Shown: positions 1 through 6,301, counted from the stretch's first letter. The stretch is 15,326 nucleotides of DNA from Elusimicrobia bacterium RIFOXYB2_FULL_49_7 (GCA_001800515.1 MGVN01000012.1:1464-16789), one strand, 5' to 3'. Made by a program: numbers and translations. Notes: generated by a model from the sequence alone, not told the origin.

Positions 1-337
1 AGGGCAACCCCTTTTCCGATGCCGTATATTTGGCCAAATCGAGTACTCGTCCGCCGCCTACACCGACCACCACGTCCGGGGAGTCCGCCTCGATTCGCTC
101 CATGATCCGTTCCGCCTCTTCGATGGTGCTTTCCCGCACCGGCAGAAGAGTTGCGTTGCCGTCCAGGGAACGGGAGATGGTTTCCGCTTTTTTCTGAAGA
201 ACCGGCCCGCCCGTAATGAAAAGAGGATGAGCAAAGCGAAGGTTGTGCCCCAGGAGCAATGCCCCCAGACGATTAGAGGCACCTTCCTCAATGCACATGA
301 AAAGAGGCAGGGAAACGTCACGGGAAAGAATGGACAT
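1..337 (-). CDS. sn-glycerol-1-phosphate dehydrogenase-like protein, N-terminal part (runs off the window)
   Basis: This is the first 112 codons of a minus-strand gene that continues past base 1. The protein begins MSILSRDVSLPLF and contains GVGGGRVLDLAKY at residues 92-104. That is the glycine-rich NAD(P)-binding signature of the iron/zinc-dependent dehydroquinate synthase-like dehydrogenases, in the form typical of glycerol-1-phosphate dehydrogenase (EgsA/AraM type). Family members reduce dihydroxyacetone phosphate to sn-glycerol-1-phosphate, the archaeal-type lipid backbone; bacterial homologues exist. The metal ligands lie in the missing part, so activity cannot be judged. The gene starts only 19 bases beyond a terminator and has no Shine-Dalgarno. 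A TATATT at 345-350 would place transcription start almost at the ATG, so the message may be leaderless. A related iron-containing alcohol dehydrogenase is the alternative. Confidence 0.72.
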   Translation of the reverse strand, partial: MSILSRDVSLPLFMCIEEGASNRLGALLLGHNLRFAHPLFITGGPVLQKKAETISRSLDGNATLLPVRESTIEEAERIMERIEADSPDVVVGVGGGRVLDLAKYTASEKGLP

Positions 338-355
338 TGAACTTAATATAAAAAA

Positions 356-381
356 AAAGCCCTACCGTCCGGCAGGGCTTT
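356..381 (-). terminator. Rho-independent terminator closing the minus-strand operon
   Basis: Read on the minus strand, AAAGCCCTGCC and GGTAGGGCTTT pair around a GGAC loop (11 bp including one G-U pair) and are followed directly by a T run (358-351). The wobble pair would be an A-C mismatch in a plus-strand transcript, and the plus side lacks a long T tract, so the direction is clear. It sits 21 bases after the stop codon of the SWIB gene. Confidence 0.85.
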
Positions 382-401
382 CAGGAAACAAATAAAAAAG
401 G

Positions 402-698
402 TTACTTCACGTTTTTATTGATGAGCTTGGTCATCTCGAACATGTTGACGGTCTTTTTGCCGCCAAAGATCGCCTTCAGCTTGTCATCCGCATTGATATT
501 GCGTCTGTTTTTACTGTCCTGAAGATTGTTTTTCTTGATGTACGCCCAGATTTTCTTGGTGATCTCGGTCCGGGGAATAGGCTTGCTTCCGACCACTTCA
601 GCCAGTAAATCATTCGGCGTGACGGGTGCCATAAACTTTGCGTTTGGTTTGCGCGCGGGCTTTTTTACGCCCTTTGCGGCTTTCTTTTTCGCTGCCAT
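402..698 (-). CDS. Small SWIB/MDM2-domain protein
   Basis: A 98-residue basic protein. I start it at the ATG at 698 because AGGAGG lies just upstream (about 8 bases); a longer reading frame extends further upstream but through AT-rich untranslated-looking sequence. Residues 1-27 are a Lys/Ala/Pro-rich tail (MAAKKKAAKGVKKPARK), like those of histone H1-type bacterial DNA-binding proteins. Residues 28-98 match the SWIB fold: the PIPRTEITKKIWAYIKKNNL core, then LQDSKNRRNINADDKLKAIF, then a final helix. SWIB domains are best known from eukaryotic chromatin remodellers and from chlamydial topoisomerase fusions; stand-alone versions occur in several bacteria. A nucleoid-associated or DNA-binding role is inference. 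It is the last gene before the terminator and may also have its own promoter (755-784). Confidence 0.88.
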   Translation of the reverse strand: MAAKKKAAKGVKKPARKPNAKFMAPVTPNDLLAEVVGSKPIPRTEITKKIWAYIKKNNLQDSKNRRNINADDKLKAIFGGKKTVNMFEMTKLINKNVK

Positions 699-754
699 CG
701 TGAAACCTCCTGGAATGGGTTTAAGAAAAAAGAAACGAATCTGCTTGCACGGGT

Positions 755-784
755 AAAATAGGTTTGTGGATAAAAAAAAGGCAA
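755..784 (-). promoter_or_regulatory. Possible promoter of the SWIB gene
   Basis: On the minus strand TTGCCT (784-779) and TATTTT (760-755) are separated by 18 bases, each matching the sigma70 consensus at four of six positions. Transcription would begin near 748, giving about 50 bases of leader before the strong AGGAGG ribosome site. The match is modest; such matches occur by chance in AT-rich DNA. Confidence 0.3.
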
Positions 785-806
785 TATTCTTATGAAACCG
801 CCTTTT
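776..806 (-). terminator. Possible weak terminator between the zinc-finger and SWIB genes
   Basis: On the minus strand AAAAGGC (806-800) can pair with GCCTTTT (782-776), and a T run (779-772) overlaps the second arm. The stem is only 7 bp, A/T-rich at its base, with a 17-base loop, and it overlaps the stop codon of the upstream gene. It could trim expression between the two genes, but on its own it is weak. Confidence 0.25.
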
Positions 807-1140
807 GGAAGGAGTCGCGCTTGTATTCATTGCGATGGGTGTTGCAGTATTTCGGATAAATGTACTGCTTGGGAAATATCTTGACCTTATATTTTCGTTG
901 ACAGTTGGGGAGTTGACAGGTGAGCTCCAATTCCGTCACTTCCGTGAAACCGTGACGAAAGACGAAATTCTTGACGTCCACGGCTTCGTATTCTTTTGTT
1001 TTTCGGGTACGATTGGCGATATTGCGGTGAAATTCACAGTATTTGGCGATGGGATGGCCGATAAATTCCTTACCGCAACCCGGTTCCTGGCAGACCTTAT
1101 GCTTGAGACGCTTTTTTTTCTTATAACGGGGTAGTTGCAT
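790..1140 (-). CDS. Basic protein with two zinc-finger-like motifs
   Basis: A 116-residue, Lys/Arg-rich protein of no family I recognise. Two Cys/His clusters are visible: C17-x4-C22-x12-C35-x2-H38 and C75-x4-C80-x18-C99-x2-H102. Both share the order C-x4-C, aromatic/basic stretch, C-x2-H, and both begin with a similar C-x-x-P-x-C turn (CQEPGC, CQLPNC), suggesting an internal duplication of one zinc-binding unit. The N-terminus (RYKKKKRLKHK) is strongly basic, so nucleic-acid binding is plausible but inferred. The start is supported by AAAAGGA five bases before the ATG. It lies 26 bases after the small Cys protein gene and is probably co-transcribed with it. Confidence 0.8.
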   Translation of the reverse strand: MQLPRYKKKKRLKHKVCQEPGCGKEFIGHPIAKYCEFHRNIANRTRKTKEYEAVDVKNFVFRHGFTEVTELELTCQLPNCQRKYKVKIFPKQYIYPKYCNTHRNEYKRDSFQKAVS

Positions 1141-1166
1141 GAATGTCCTTTTTATCTAAAAATAGA

Positions 1167-1346
1167 TTATCGTATGATGGACAATCCACTTTCGTCGCTT
1201 TTCTTTTCCTCTTCGTTTTCCATTTCATCATAGGAATCGTAGAGAATCATCTGGCAGTCGTCGAATTCGGGGCAGTCGATGCAGTTGAATTCATCGATTC
1301 CTTCCAGCTCGCACAGCTTAGTGGGAGTGCTTGTCTTGTTTTCCAT
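1167..1346 (-). CDS. Small acidic Cys-containing protein, 59 residues
   Basis: A short gene reading MENKTSTPTKLCELEGIDEF at its start. Four cysteines (C12, C22, C25, C31) form C-x9-C-x2-C-x5-C, a pattern compatible with binding zinc or an iron-sulfur cluster. The rest is very acidic, with a Glu/Asp-rich stretch at about residues 38-52. Support for it being real: AGAGGA five bases before the ATG, an exact fit in the 26-base and 26-base gaps between its two same-strand neighbours, and no other gene for this interval. I know no family for it. Its acidic charge contrasts with its two very basic downstream neighbours; a partner role is speculation. Confidence 0.72.
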   Translation of the reverse strand: MENKTSTPTKLCELEGIDEFNCIDCPEFDDCQMILYDSYDEMENEEEKKSDESGLSIIR

Positions 1347-1372
1347 GTCCTCTTTCTGTTTCTGTGATAATA

Positions 1373-1942
1373 TTAATTATTGAACAAGAGTTCCTTTATT
1401 TTTTCGCGCAATTCCATGATGGAAAAGGGTTTTACAAGATACTCATCCGCACCGAGTTTGAACATCTTTCTTATTTTTTTGATATCATTAATGGCGGAGA
1501 TGACGATGATTTTCGCATCCGCGGTTTCCGGTGCGGTACGGAGATGGCGGCATATTTGATAGCCGTCGATGTCCGGCAGCATGATGTCGAGGATGACGAG
1601 ATCCGGCCGGAAGTCTACGGCTACACCGGAAGAAAAGCCGGTATAGGATTTTTTAATCTCAAAATCGTCGTTTTCCAGGGCCTTGATGTAAAGTTCCATG
1701 GCGTCTTCATCGTCCTCTACAATCAGGATTTTTTTAGAAATGTTTTTGGGAAGGCTGTTTTCCAGTTTGTTGGTCTGGATGAACTTGACTAACTCCTCTT
1801 TCAGGATACGCCGATGGCCGCCCGGTGTACGGTAGCCGTTGAGTTTGCCCGTGTTCATCCAATGGATGACCGTATTGGTGTACACGTTCAACAATCGGGC
1901 CACTTCATGCGTCGTCATGACGGTTTTATCCCCAATATTCAT
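1373..1942 (-). CDS. Excisionase/MerR-like HTH fused to a response-regulator receiver domain
   Basis: A 189-residue regulator with its DNA-binding domain first. Residues 8-57 are a winged-helix HTH of the excisionase/BldC kind (MTTHEVARLLNVYTNTVIHW, then GYRTPGGHRRI). Residues 71-188 are a complete receiver domain: acidic pair D77/D78, phosphoacceptor D119 in VILDIMLP, S149 and K171 in VKPF. This order is the reverse of ordinary receiver-then-output regulators. No histidine kinase is encoded here, so its partner is elsewhere. No Shine-Dalgarno is evident before the ATG. It heads the minus-strand operon, is driven by the promoter at 1990-2018, and has a tandem 9-base repeat in its leader that could be an autoregulatory site. 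Confidence 0.9.
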   Translation of the reverse strand: MNIGDKTVMTTHEVARLLNVYTNTVIHWMNTGKLNGYRTPGGHRRILKEELVKFIQTNKLENSLPKNISKKILIVEDDEDAMELYIKALENDDFEIKKSYTGFSSGVAVDFRPDLVILDIMLPDIDGYQICRHLRTAPETADAKIIVISAINDIKKIRKMFKLGADEYLVKPFSIMELREKIKELLFNN

Positions 1943-1955
1943 GGCTTATTAATAA

Positions 1956-1973
1956 TTGTAGGTATTGTAGGTA
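1956..1973. repeat. Tandem 9-bp direct repeat in the regulator's leader
   Basis: TTGTAGGTA occurs twice with no spacer (1956-1964 and 1965-1973), between the -10 box of the minus-strand promoter and the start codon at 1942. Direct repeats next to a gene for an excisionase/BldC-like HTH are a reasonable candidate for its own binding site, since proteins of this family bind such repeats head to tail. The binding itself is inference. Confidence 0.5.
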
Positions 1974-1989
1974 TTTTGCATTTTCAAGT

Positions 1990-2018
1990 AATTTAACATA
2001 TGCTATTCTGTTTGTCAA
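1990..2018 (-). promoter_or_regulatory. Sigma70-type promoter of the HTH-receiver operon
   Basis: Minus strand: a perfect TTGACA (2018-2013), a 17-base spacer and TAAATT (1995-1990; four of six consensus bases). Transcription would begin near 1983, giving a leader of about 40 bases that includes the tandem repeat. Confidence 0.65.
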
Positions 2019-2045
2019 GAAAAAAAACCTTTTTTACCGGCATTT

Positions 2046-2051
2046 TATAAT
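2046..2051 (+). promoter_or_regulatory. Possible -10 element for the NFU gene
   Basis: A perfect TATAAT lies 18 bases upstream of a small possible leader ORF and 114 bases upstream of the NFU start codon. I see no good -35 at the usual distance (an A run and CCTTTT occupy it), so this rests on one hexamer in an AT-rich stretch. Confidence 0.35.
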
Positions 2052-2069
2052 TTTTGCAAAACAGGTGAT

Positions 2070-2132
2070 ATGGACAAGCGTCTTACCATTGAAGCGCACG
2101 GTGGAGAGTATTATCTTTTATTCAGATTATAA
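2070..2132 (+). CDS. Possible 20-codon leader or small ORF upstream of NFU
   Basis: ATG-initiated ORF encoding MDKRLTIEAHGGEYYLLFRL, followed by TAA. An AGGTG lies about 4 bases before the ATG, and a TATAAT is well placed upstream (2046-2051). It ends 33 bases before the NFU gene. It has no Cys run or codon repeat that would mark an attenuation peptide, and it could be a chance ORF or the remnant of a longer gene. Confidence 0.25.
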   Translation: MDKRLTIEAHGGEYYLLFRL

Positions 2133-2165
2133 ACGCAATTCAATTTTTTAATACAGGAGTTTATC

Positions 2166-2387
2166 ATGAAAGACCGAGTCGAAGCGGCCATTAAGAAAAT
2201 TCGTCCTGCCTTGGTGGCGGATGGCGGTGACATTGAGTTGGTTTCCATCGAAGAGGGCGTGGTCAAAGTCCGTCTCAAAGGTGCTTGCTCCTGCTGTCCT
2301 CATGCTGCCATGACATTGAAATCCGGCGTCGAACGGGTTTTGCGCAACGAGATTCCGGAAATCAAGTCCGTGGAATCGGTCGCATAA
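2166..2387 (+). CDS. NFU/NifU C-terminal-type Fe-S scaffold protein
   Basis: A 73-residue stand-alone NFU domain. Hallmarks are VADGGDIELV (residues 17-26) and GACSCCPHAAMTLK (39-52), containing the C41-x2-C44 pair that, across two subunits, holds a [4Fe-4S] cluster for delivery to target apoproteins. A third cysteine, C43, lies inside the motif, where family members usually carry a small residue. The length is that of the minimal single-domain members; there is no IscU-like or A-type domain. The start is supported by CAGGAG seven bases upstream. The next gene begins 10 bases downstream and encodes a Cys-rich DUF116-like protein, so the two are probably co-transcribed. This fits a cluster-supply role, though no isc or suf genes are in the window. 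Confidence 0.92.
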   Translation: MKDRVEAAIKKIRPALVADGGDIELVSIEEGVVKVRLKGACSCCPHAAMTLKSGVERVLRNEIPEIKSVESVA

Positions 2388-2397
2388 AACGGGGCCG

Positions 2398-3030
2398 ATG
2401 GATACTTGTTACGCCACGGATTATATTGAAAGTCCGGCGATCGAACGGAGTTTGCCGGAGGTGGTTGCAGCGGGTTATCAGCAGGATTTGGTGGTCTTTT
2501 TTCCCCGCTGTTTTGTTCCGGAGATCTGTCCTGCCGAACGTTTTCGGGGTTATTTTCTCTGTACGGACAACGAGGAAAAACGGTGCCGGTTAACCTATCG
2601 CCAGACCCCAAACGAAGTATGTCGTCTGGGGGAATATACCTTGCTCTCCAAACGACTTCTGCAAGAACATCATCTATCCGGGAAGGTGTTGGTTATTCCC
2701 GGCGGTCGCCAGATTATCGACGTCTGTCTGGTTCACGGACTGCCTCGAGCGGTCATCGGTGTGGCTTGTCCGCCGGACCTCAAGGAGGGGCGCGAGAAAA
2801 TGGAAAGTCTCGGGGTACGTACTTTTCTCGTTCCGGTGACCAAACTGGAATATGAGGTTAAGGACATCCGAAAGCCTACGGTTCAGTCCTGCTATGAGAA
2901 TGTCGTTAAAAATGGTATCGAGAATTATGTTCGTATCTTCAAACAGGCTGTGGAGTATGTCTTATCTATCCGGGCGCAGAACTTGAGTGCTCAGGCGTAT
3001 TTGAACGGTCAAGCGGAATCCGGACGATAG
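2398..3030 (+). CDS. DUF116-like cysteine-rich protein
   Basis: A 210-residue soluble protein with nine cysteines (C4, C38, C44, C55, C63, C75, C110, C124, C165). Two stretches recall DUF116: FFPRCFVPEICPAE (35-48), resembling the LLPHCL-x3-CPA entry motif, and the block VLVIPGGRQIID then RAVIGVACPPDLKEG (97-131), matching the AVVGVAC-x2-ELxxG core. DUF116 proteins are of unknown biochemical role and often lie near radical-SAM or Fe-S genes; here the neighbour 10 bases upstream is an NFU scaffold. Several cysteines of the middle cluster do not follow the spacing I remember, so it may be a divergent branch. Ribosome site is weak; the gene converges on tyrS with 7 bases between stops. Confidence 0.62.
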   Translation: MDTCYATDYIESPAIERSLPEVVAAGYQQDLVVFFPRCFVPEICPAERFRGYFLCTDNEEKRCRLTYRQTPNEVCRLGEYTLLSKRLLQEHHLSGKVLVIPGGRQIIDVCLVHGLPRAVIGVACPPDLKEGREKMESLGVRTFLVPVTKLEYEVKDIRKPTVQSCYENVVKNGIENYVRIFKQAVEYVLSIRAQNLSAQAYLNGQAESGR

Positions 3031-3037
3031 TATCGGC

Positions 3038-4258
3038 TTACATCAGTTTGATCCGATGAAAAAGCTTCTTTCCTTTTCGAAGAAGAAGAAACCCTTCCTT
3101 GTCCGCTAATTCCCGTGTAATCTTCATATCCCAGCCTGAGAGCGTTTCATCGTTCAATGACAGCCCTTTTTGTCCGATCAGTTTTCGTCCCTCACTTTTA
3201 GACGTAATCAGGCCGGCAGCTAAAAACAGATCCAACACGGCAAGGGACTCGGATAACCGGATTTCGGTGGTCGGTGCATTTGCGGTATTTCCGCCGGTCT
3301 CAAATAACGCGGTTGTGGTTTCCGCTGCCTTGGCCGCTGCTTCCTTTCCATGGACAATCGCGGTTGCTTCGAAAGCGAGCGCTTTTTTAGCGGTGTTGAT
3401 GTCCTGGCCCGACAAGGCGGCTAAGGCCTCAATCTCTTCCATGGGCAGAAAGGTAAACAGGGAAAGAAAACGTTTCACATCTTTATCGTCCGTATTGCGC
3501 CAGAACTGGTAATAGTCATACGGCGAGGTCTTGGTTGAGGAGAGCCAGACCGCCCCTTTTTCGGTTTTACCCATTTTTTTCCCGGACGCAGTGGTTATCA
3601 GCGTAAGAGTCAAGCCATAGGCTTCCTTCCGCTCCTTCCGACGGATGAGATCAATACCGGCCAGAATATTGGACCATTGGTCATCTCCCCCAATCTGGAG
3701 TTGACAGCCATATTTTTTGTTTAGGAGTAGGAAATCATAAGCCTGGAGCAGCATATAATTGAATTCAATGAAGGAGAGGCCTCGTTCAAGACGCAGCTTG
3801 AAACATTCCGCGGTCAACATTCGGTTTACCGAAAAATGGGGGCCGATTTCCCGTAAGAACTCTACAAAATTCAAGGATCGTATCCAATCCCCGTTGTTGA
3901 CCATTTTCGCGTGGTTTTCACTGAAATCGATAAAATGGGAAAGTTGCTGTTGTAATGCGTTTATATTGATATCGATGGATTCCGGTGTCAGCATCTGTCT
4001 CATCTCTTCTTTACCCGTAGGGTCGCCTATCATAGCCGTACCTCCACCGACTAAGGCTATGGGGAGATGGCCGTGATGCTGAAAATGGGCCATGGCCATG
4101 ATCGGGAGTAGGTGCCCCACATGGAGGCTGTCTGATGTGGGATCAAATCCGGCATACAAGGTTACCTTATTTGAAGCCAGGAGGTGTTGAATTTCCTCTT
4201 CATGGGTCAATTGGGCCAAAAAGCCGCGCTCCTTCAATATATCAAAGACAGAAGCCAT
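3038..4258 (-). CDS. tyrS: Tyrosyl-tRNA synthetase
   Basis: A complete 406-residue class I aminoacyl-tRNA synthetase that charges tRNA-Tyr in the cytoplasm. The catalytic signatures are H46-V-G-H49 (HIGH motif, following [15 protein letters not shown]) and KMGKT at 228-232 (the KMSKS loop, in the KxGKT form of bacterial TyrRS). [11 protein letters not shown] (188-198) is the Tyr/ATP-site region and [11 protein letters not shown] follows the KMSKS loop. Residues about 340-400 form the C-terminal S4 RNA-binding domain ([12 protein letters not shown]). Length and order are normal. AAAGGA lies six bases before the ATG. The leader is short and shows no T-box. It reads toward the DUF116 gene and away from the DUF4159 gene. 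Confidence 0.97.
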   Translation of the reverse strand: MASVFDILKERGFLAQLTHEEEIQHLLASNKVTLYAGFDPTSDSLHVGHLLPIMAMAHFQHHGHLPIALVGGGTAMIGDPTGKEEMRQMLTPESIDININALQQQLSHFIDFSENHAKMVNNGDWIRSLNFVEFLREIGPHFSVNRMLTAECFKLRLERGLSFIEFNYMLLQAYDFLLLNKKYGCQLQIGGDDQWSNILAGIDLIRRKERKEAYGLTLTLITTASGKKMGKTEKGAVWLSSTKTSPYDYYQFWRNTDDKDVKRFLSLFTFLPMEEIEALAALSGQDINTAKKALAFEATAIVHGKEAAAKAAETTTALFETGGNTANAPTTEIRLSESLAVLDLFLAAGLITSKSEGRKLIGQKGLSLNDETLSGWDMKITRELADKEGFLLLRKGKKLFHRIKLM

Positions 4259-4281
4259 ATTTTTTCCTTTTAAGTTGCGTT

Positions 4282-4287
4282 ATTATA
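4282..4287 (-). promoter_or_regulatory. -10 element of the tyrS promoter
   Basis: Minus-strand TATAAT, perfect consensus, 23 bases before the tyrS start codon. Transcription would begin near 4276, giving a leader of about 18 bases. There is no convincing -35 at 16-18 bases; TTTCAA lies at a 22-base distance. Confidence 0.4.
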
Positions 4288-4375
4288 AGTGAATACAAAA
4301 ATAAATATCTTGAAAGATAAAAAGTAATAAACATATTTTAATGACTCAAAACGTCTAATTATTTAATACACTACC

Positions 4376-6301
4376 ATGGAACTAATCAGACGCGACGCAG
4401 ATAAGAAAACCCGACGGATGACCTGGATTGTCGCTGCTGCGATCCATATCATTATCGGTGTGATTTTTTACCAAACCCCGCAGGGCAAGGCCATGCGGGA
4501 TGCCATTGTCGATGTTATTGCGGGAAAGCAGCCCCCTCCTCCGCCTCCGCCCAAGCCAAAACTTCAACAAATTAAGATGCAGAACCCAACGGCTATCAAG
4601 CCGAAGTTTGATGTTAAAAGCCAGGTCAAAGTCGATCCCAAACTTAATGTGAATTTCAAGGTCATGTCTTCTTTCGATGCGGATGCATCGGCTCCGAATT
4701 TTACCAGTATGGCTCAGTCATACAGCGTGAAAAGTTTTAACCTGGATAAATCAGCGGTTTCCAATGTCACGACCAACATTTTAAGTGTTATCGGCGTGGG
4801 CGACATCATGTCGGATAAATTGGGGACCAAAGTAGTCGGTATCGGCAAGCGAATGCGCGCCAAGCTCAATCTCTGTCTCATCACCACACCCGGTTCCACC
4901 TCCGGAGGGACTGCCGTTGCCTCTAAAATACAATGGGATTTCATTTTCCGGAAGTATAATTCCATTGAACGCGCTCGTGTTTGGTTAAAAGAAAATACCC
5001 AGATTCAGGTAACGGAAAACACGTTGACCTTTCCCATGGACTATACCTATTCCGACTGGGCATATAGTTTAAAAAAGAAAGGGGCCGTCGCGATTGACTC
5101 GGGTTCTCCTTACAATGAATCCGTTGCCATTGCCAGGCTGGAACACGCCGTCGAAGCGCCTAATCGCGATCCGGTGAATGGAATTAAGGATTTTATTAAA
5201 TTTACAAAGAAAGCAGTATTCGGCTATTTCCGCTCCAAATATGAGGTCGAAGATGCAGAGACCTTACCCTTGGAAATGATCCTAAAACGAGTGGAAGAGC
5301 GATACATCCTTCGTGAATGGCGCAAGCAAGGCTTGACTGAAATCCTGCAGATAGCAAGTTCTTTAAAAAGTAATGCCAGTCAGGCGGAGTTGGAACAGGC
5401 GGTCAAACCGATTTATATCTTTATGCGAAAAGCGCAGCTTCTGGAAAACCCCATTATCATTATTGCCAATGTTGTGGGTTTAGAAAAAATCAACGAAGAA
5501 AATATGGGCATGTTGAGAAATTATGTTAAAAACGGCGGTTTTATCTGGATTGACGATACCGGTGTTGCGTTGGGGGATATCAACAACCAGCATCAGGTTG
5601 CACGAATTTTTATTCATTCCTTGATGTCCTTCGATGAAACGGAAAAATTGTCTGAGCGCGAACAGGAAACGTTCAACGCGCTTTCCAAGGACGACAGGTC
5701 GTCCCAGGGGTTTGAGCTCGGAGAACCTTTTCCTGCCTTTGCGCATCCACAAGCCTTTATCCCCATCTCCATCAGCCGTGATTCCCCGGTCGATATCCGT
5801 ATTTTTAACCGATTGAATATCCTGGTTAAAATCTTTTCTTGGACCAGCCAAAATCCCATGAAATCCGGCTCCTATATGAAAAAAGGGCAGGCGCTTGTTT
5901 GGAATTGCGACAATAATCAAGGGGAGCCTGTTGAAAGCGGTAACTTCTTTATTCAAATGCAGGCAGGGCTTTATCAGAAAACACGGATTATCCGAGTCAG
6001 TCGATTAAGAATGTTAGATGATAAGCATCCTATCATGTCCGTTGTTCATAATTTCCGGAATGTTCCTATCTGCACCATTGATAACGGTTCCGCTACTTGG
6101 GAAAGTCGACCTTATGGTGCTGCGGCCTTCGGTTATTATCTTCAAGGACGCATGTGCCTTCTTTATACGGAGGGTTCGGGTGTGGTTGCGGGTCTTGGTG
6201 ATCTCAGTAACACGGTGGCAAAGGATATGGCGAGCAAATTTCTCAATAATGTCATTGCCTTTTGTTTGAGTGATGAAGACGGTGTGGCCATTCGGCCATG
6301 A
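4376..6301 (+). CDS. Membrane-anchored, Pro-rich DUF4159 protein with a FlgD-Ig-like insert
   Basis: A 641-residue protein. Residues 1-15 are charged, 16-32 form one membrane span, and 53-61 are a Pro/Lys run (PPPPPPPKPK), the TonB-like layout of an inner-membrane anchor with a periplasmic linker. DUF4159 features follow in pieces: SKIQWDFIFRKY...RARVWLKENTQI (about 183-210), IIIIANVVGLE...LRNYVKNGGFIWIDDTG (360-396), and DDKHPIMSVVHNFRNVP with GRMCLLYTEGSGVVAGLGD (548-609). Between the second and third pieces, residues about 470-545 look like a FlgD-type Ig domain (DIRIFNRLNILVKIF, LVWNCDNNQGEPVESGNFF, TRIIRVSR). DUF4159 function is unknown to me. No Shine-Dalgarno is visible. It overlaps the prepilin peptidase by 4 bases (ATGA), so translation is probably coupled. 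Confidence 0.85.
   Translation: MELIRRDADKKTRRMTWIVAAAIHIIIGVIFYQTPQGKAMRDAIVDVIAGKQPPPPPPPKPKLQQIKMQNPTAIKPKFDVKSQVKVDPKLNVNFKVMSSFDADASAPNFTSMAQSYSVKSFNLDKSAVSNVTTNILSVIGVGDIMSDKLGTKVVGIGKRMRAKLNLCLITTPGSTSGGTAVASKIQWDFIFRKYNSIERARVWLKENTQIQVTENTLTFPMDYTYSDWAYSLKKKGAVAIDSGSPYNESVAIARLEHAVEAPNRDPVNGIKDFIKFTKKAVFGYFRSKYEVEDAETLPLEMILKRVEERYILREWRKQGLTEILQIASSLKSNASQAELEQAVKPIYIFMRKAQLLENPIIIIANVVGLEKINEENMGMLRNYVKNGGFIWIDDTGVALGDINNQHQVARIFIHSLMSFDETEKLSEREQETFNALSKDDRSSQGFELGEPFPAFAHPQAFIPISISRDSPVDIRIFNRLNILVKIFSWTSQNPMKSGSYMKKGQALVWNCDNNQGEPVESGNFFIQMQAGLYQKTRIIRVSRLRMLDDKHPIMSVVHNFRNVPICTIDNGSATWESRPYGAAAFGYYLQGRMCLLYTEGSGVVAGLGDLSNTVAKDMASKFLNNVIAFCLSDEDGVAIRP

Noticed and set aside
402..830. 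A 142-residue reading of the SWIB gene starting near 830
   Set aside because: The extra N-terminus is translated AT-rich intergenic DNA that overlaps the upstream gene; AGGAGG stands right before the internal ATG at 698.
1154..1167. Small inverted repeat ATCTA-AAAA-TAGAT between operon genes
   Set aside because: Five A/T-rich base pairs in an AT-rich gap are expected by chance and there is no T tract or known operator form.
805..1792. Plus-strand open frames opposite the zinc-finger and regulator genes
   Set aside because: They are antisense to genes with clear motifs and ribosome sites and show no recognisable protein features.
3031..3037. Bidirectional terminator between the convergent DUF116 and tyrS genes
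   Set aside because: Only seven bases separate the stops and no stem with a T run is visible on either strand.
4259..4375. T-box or riboswitch in front of tyrS
   Set aside because: The leader is about 18 bases from the likely start site; there is no room for, or trace of, a specifier stem or T-box sequence.
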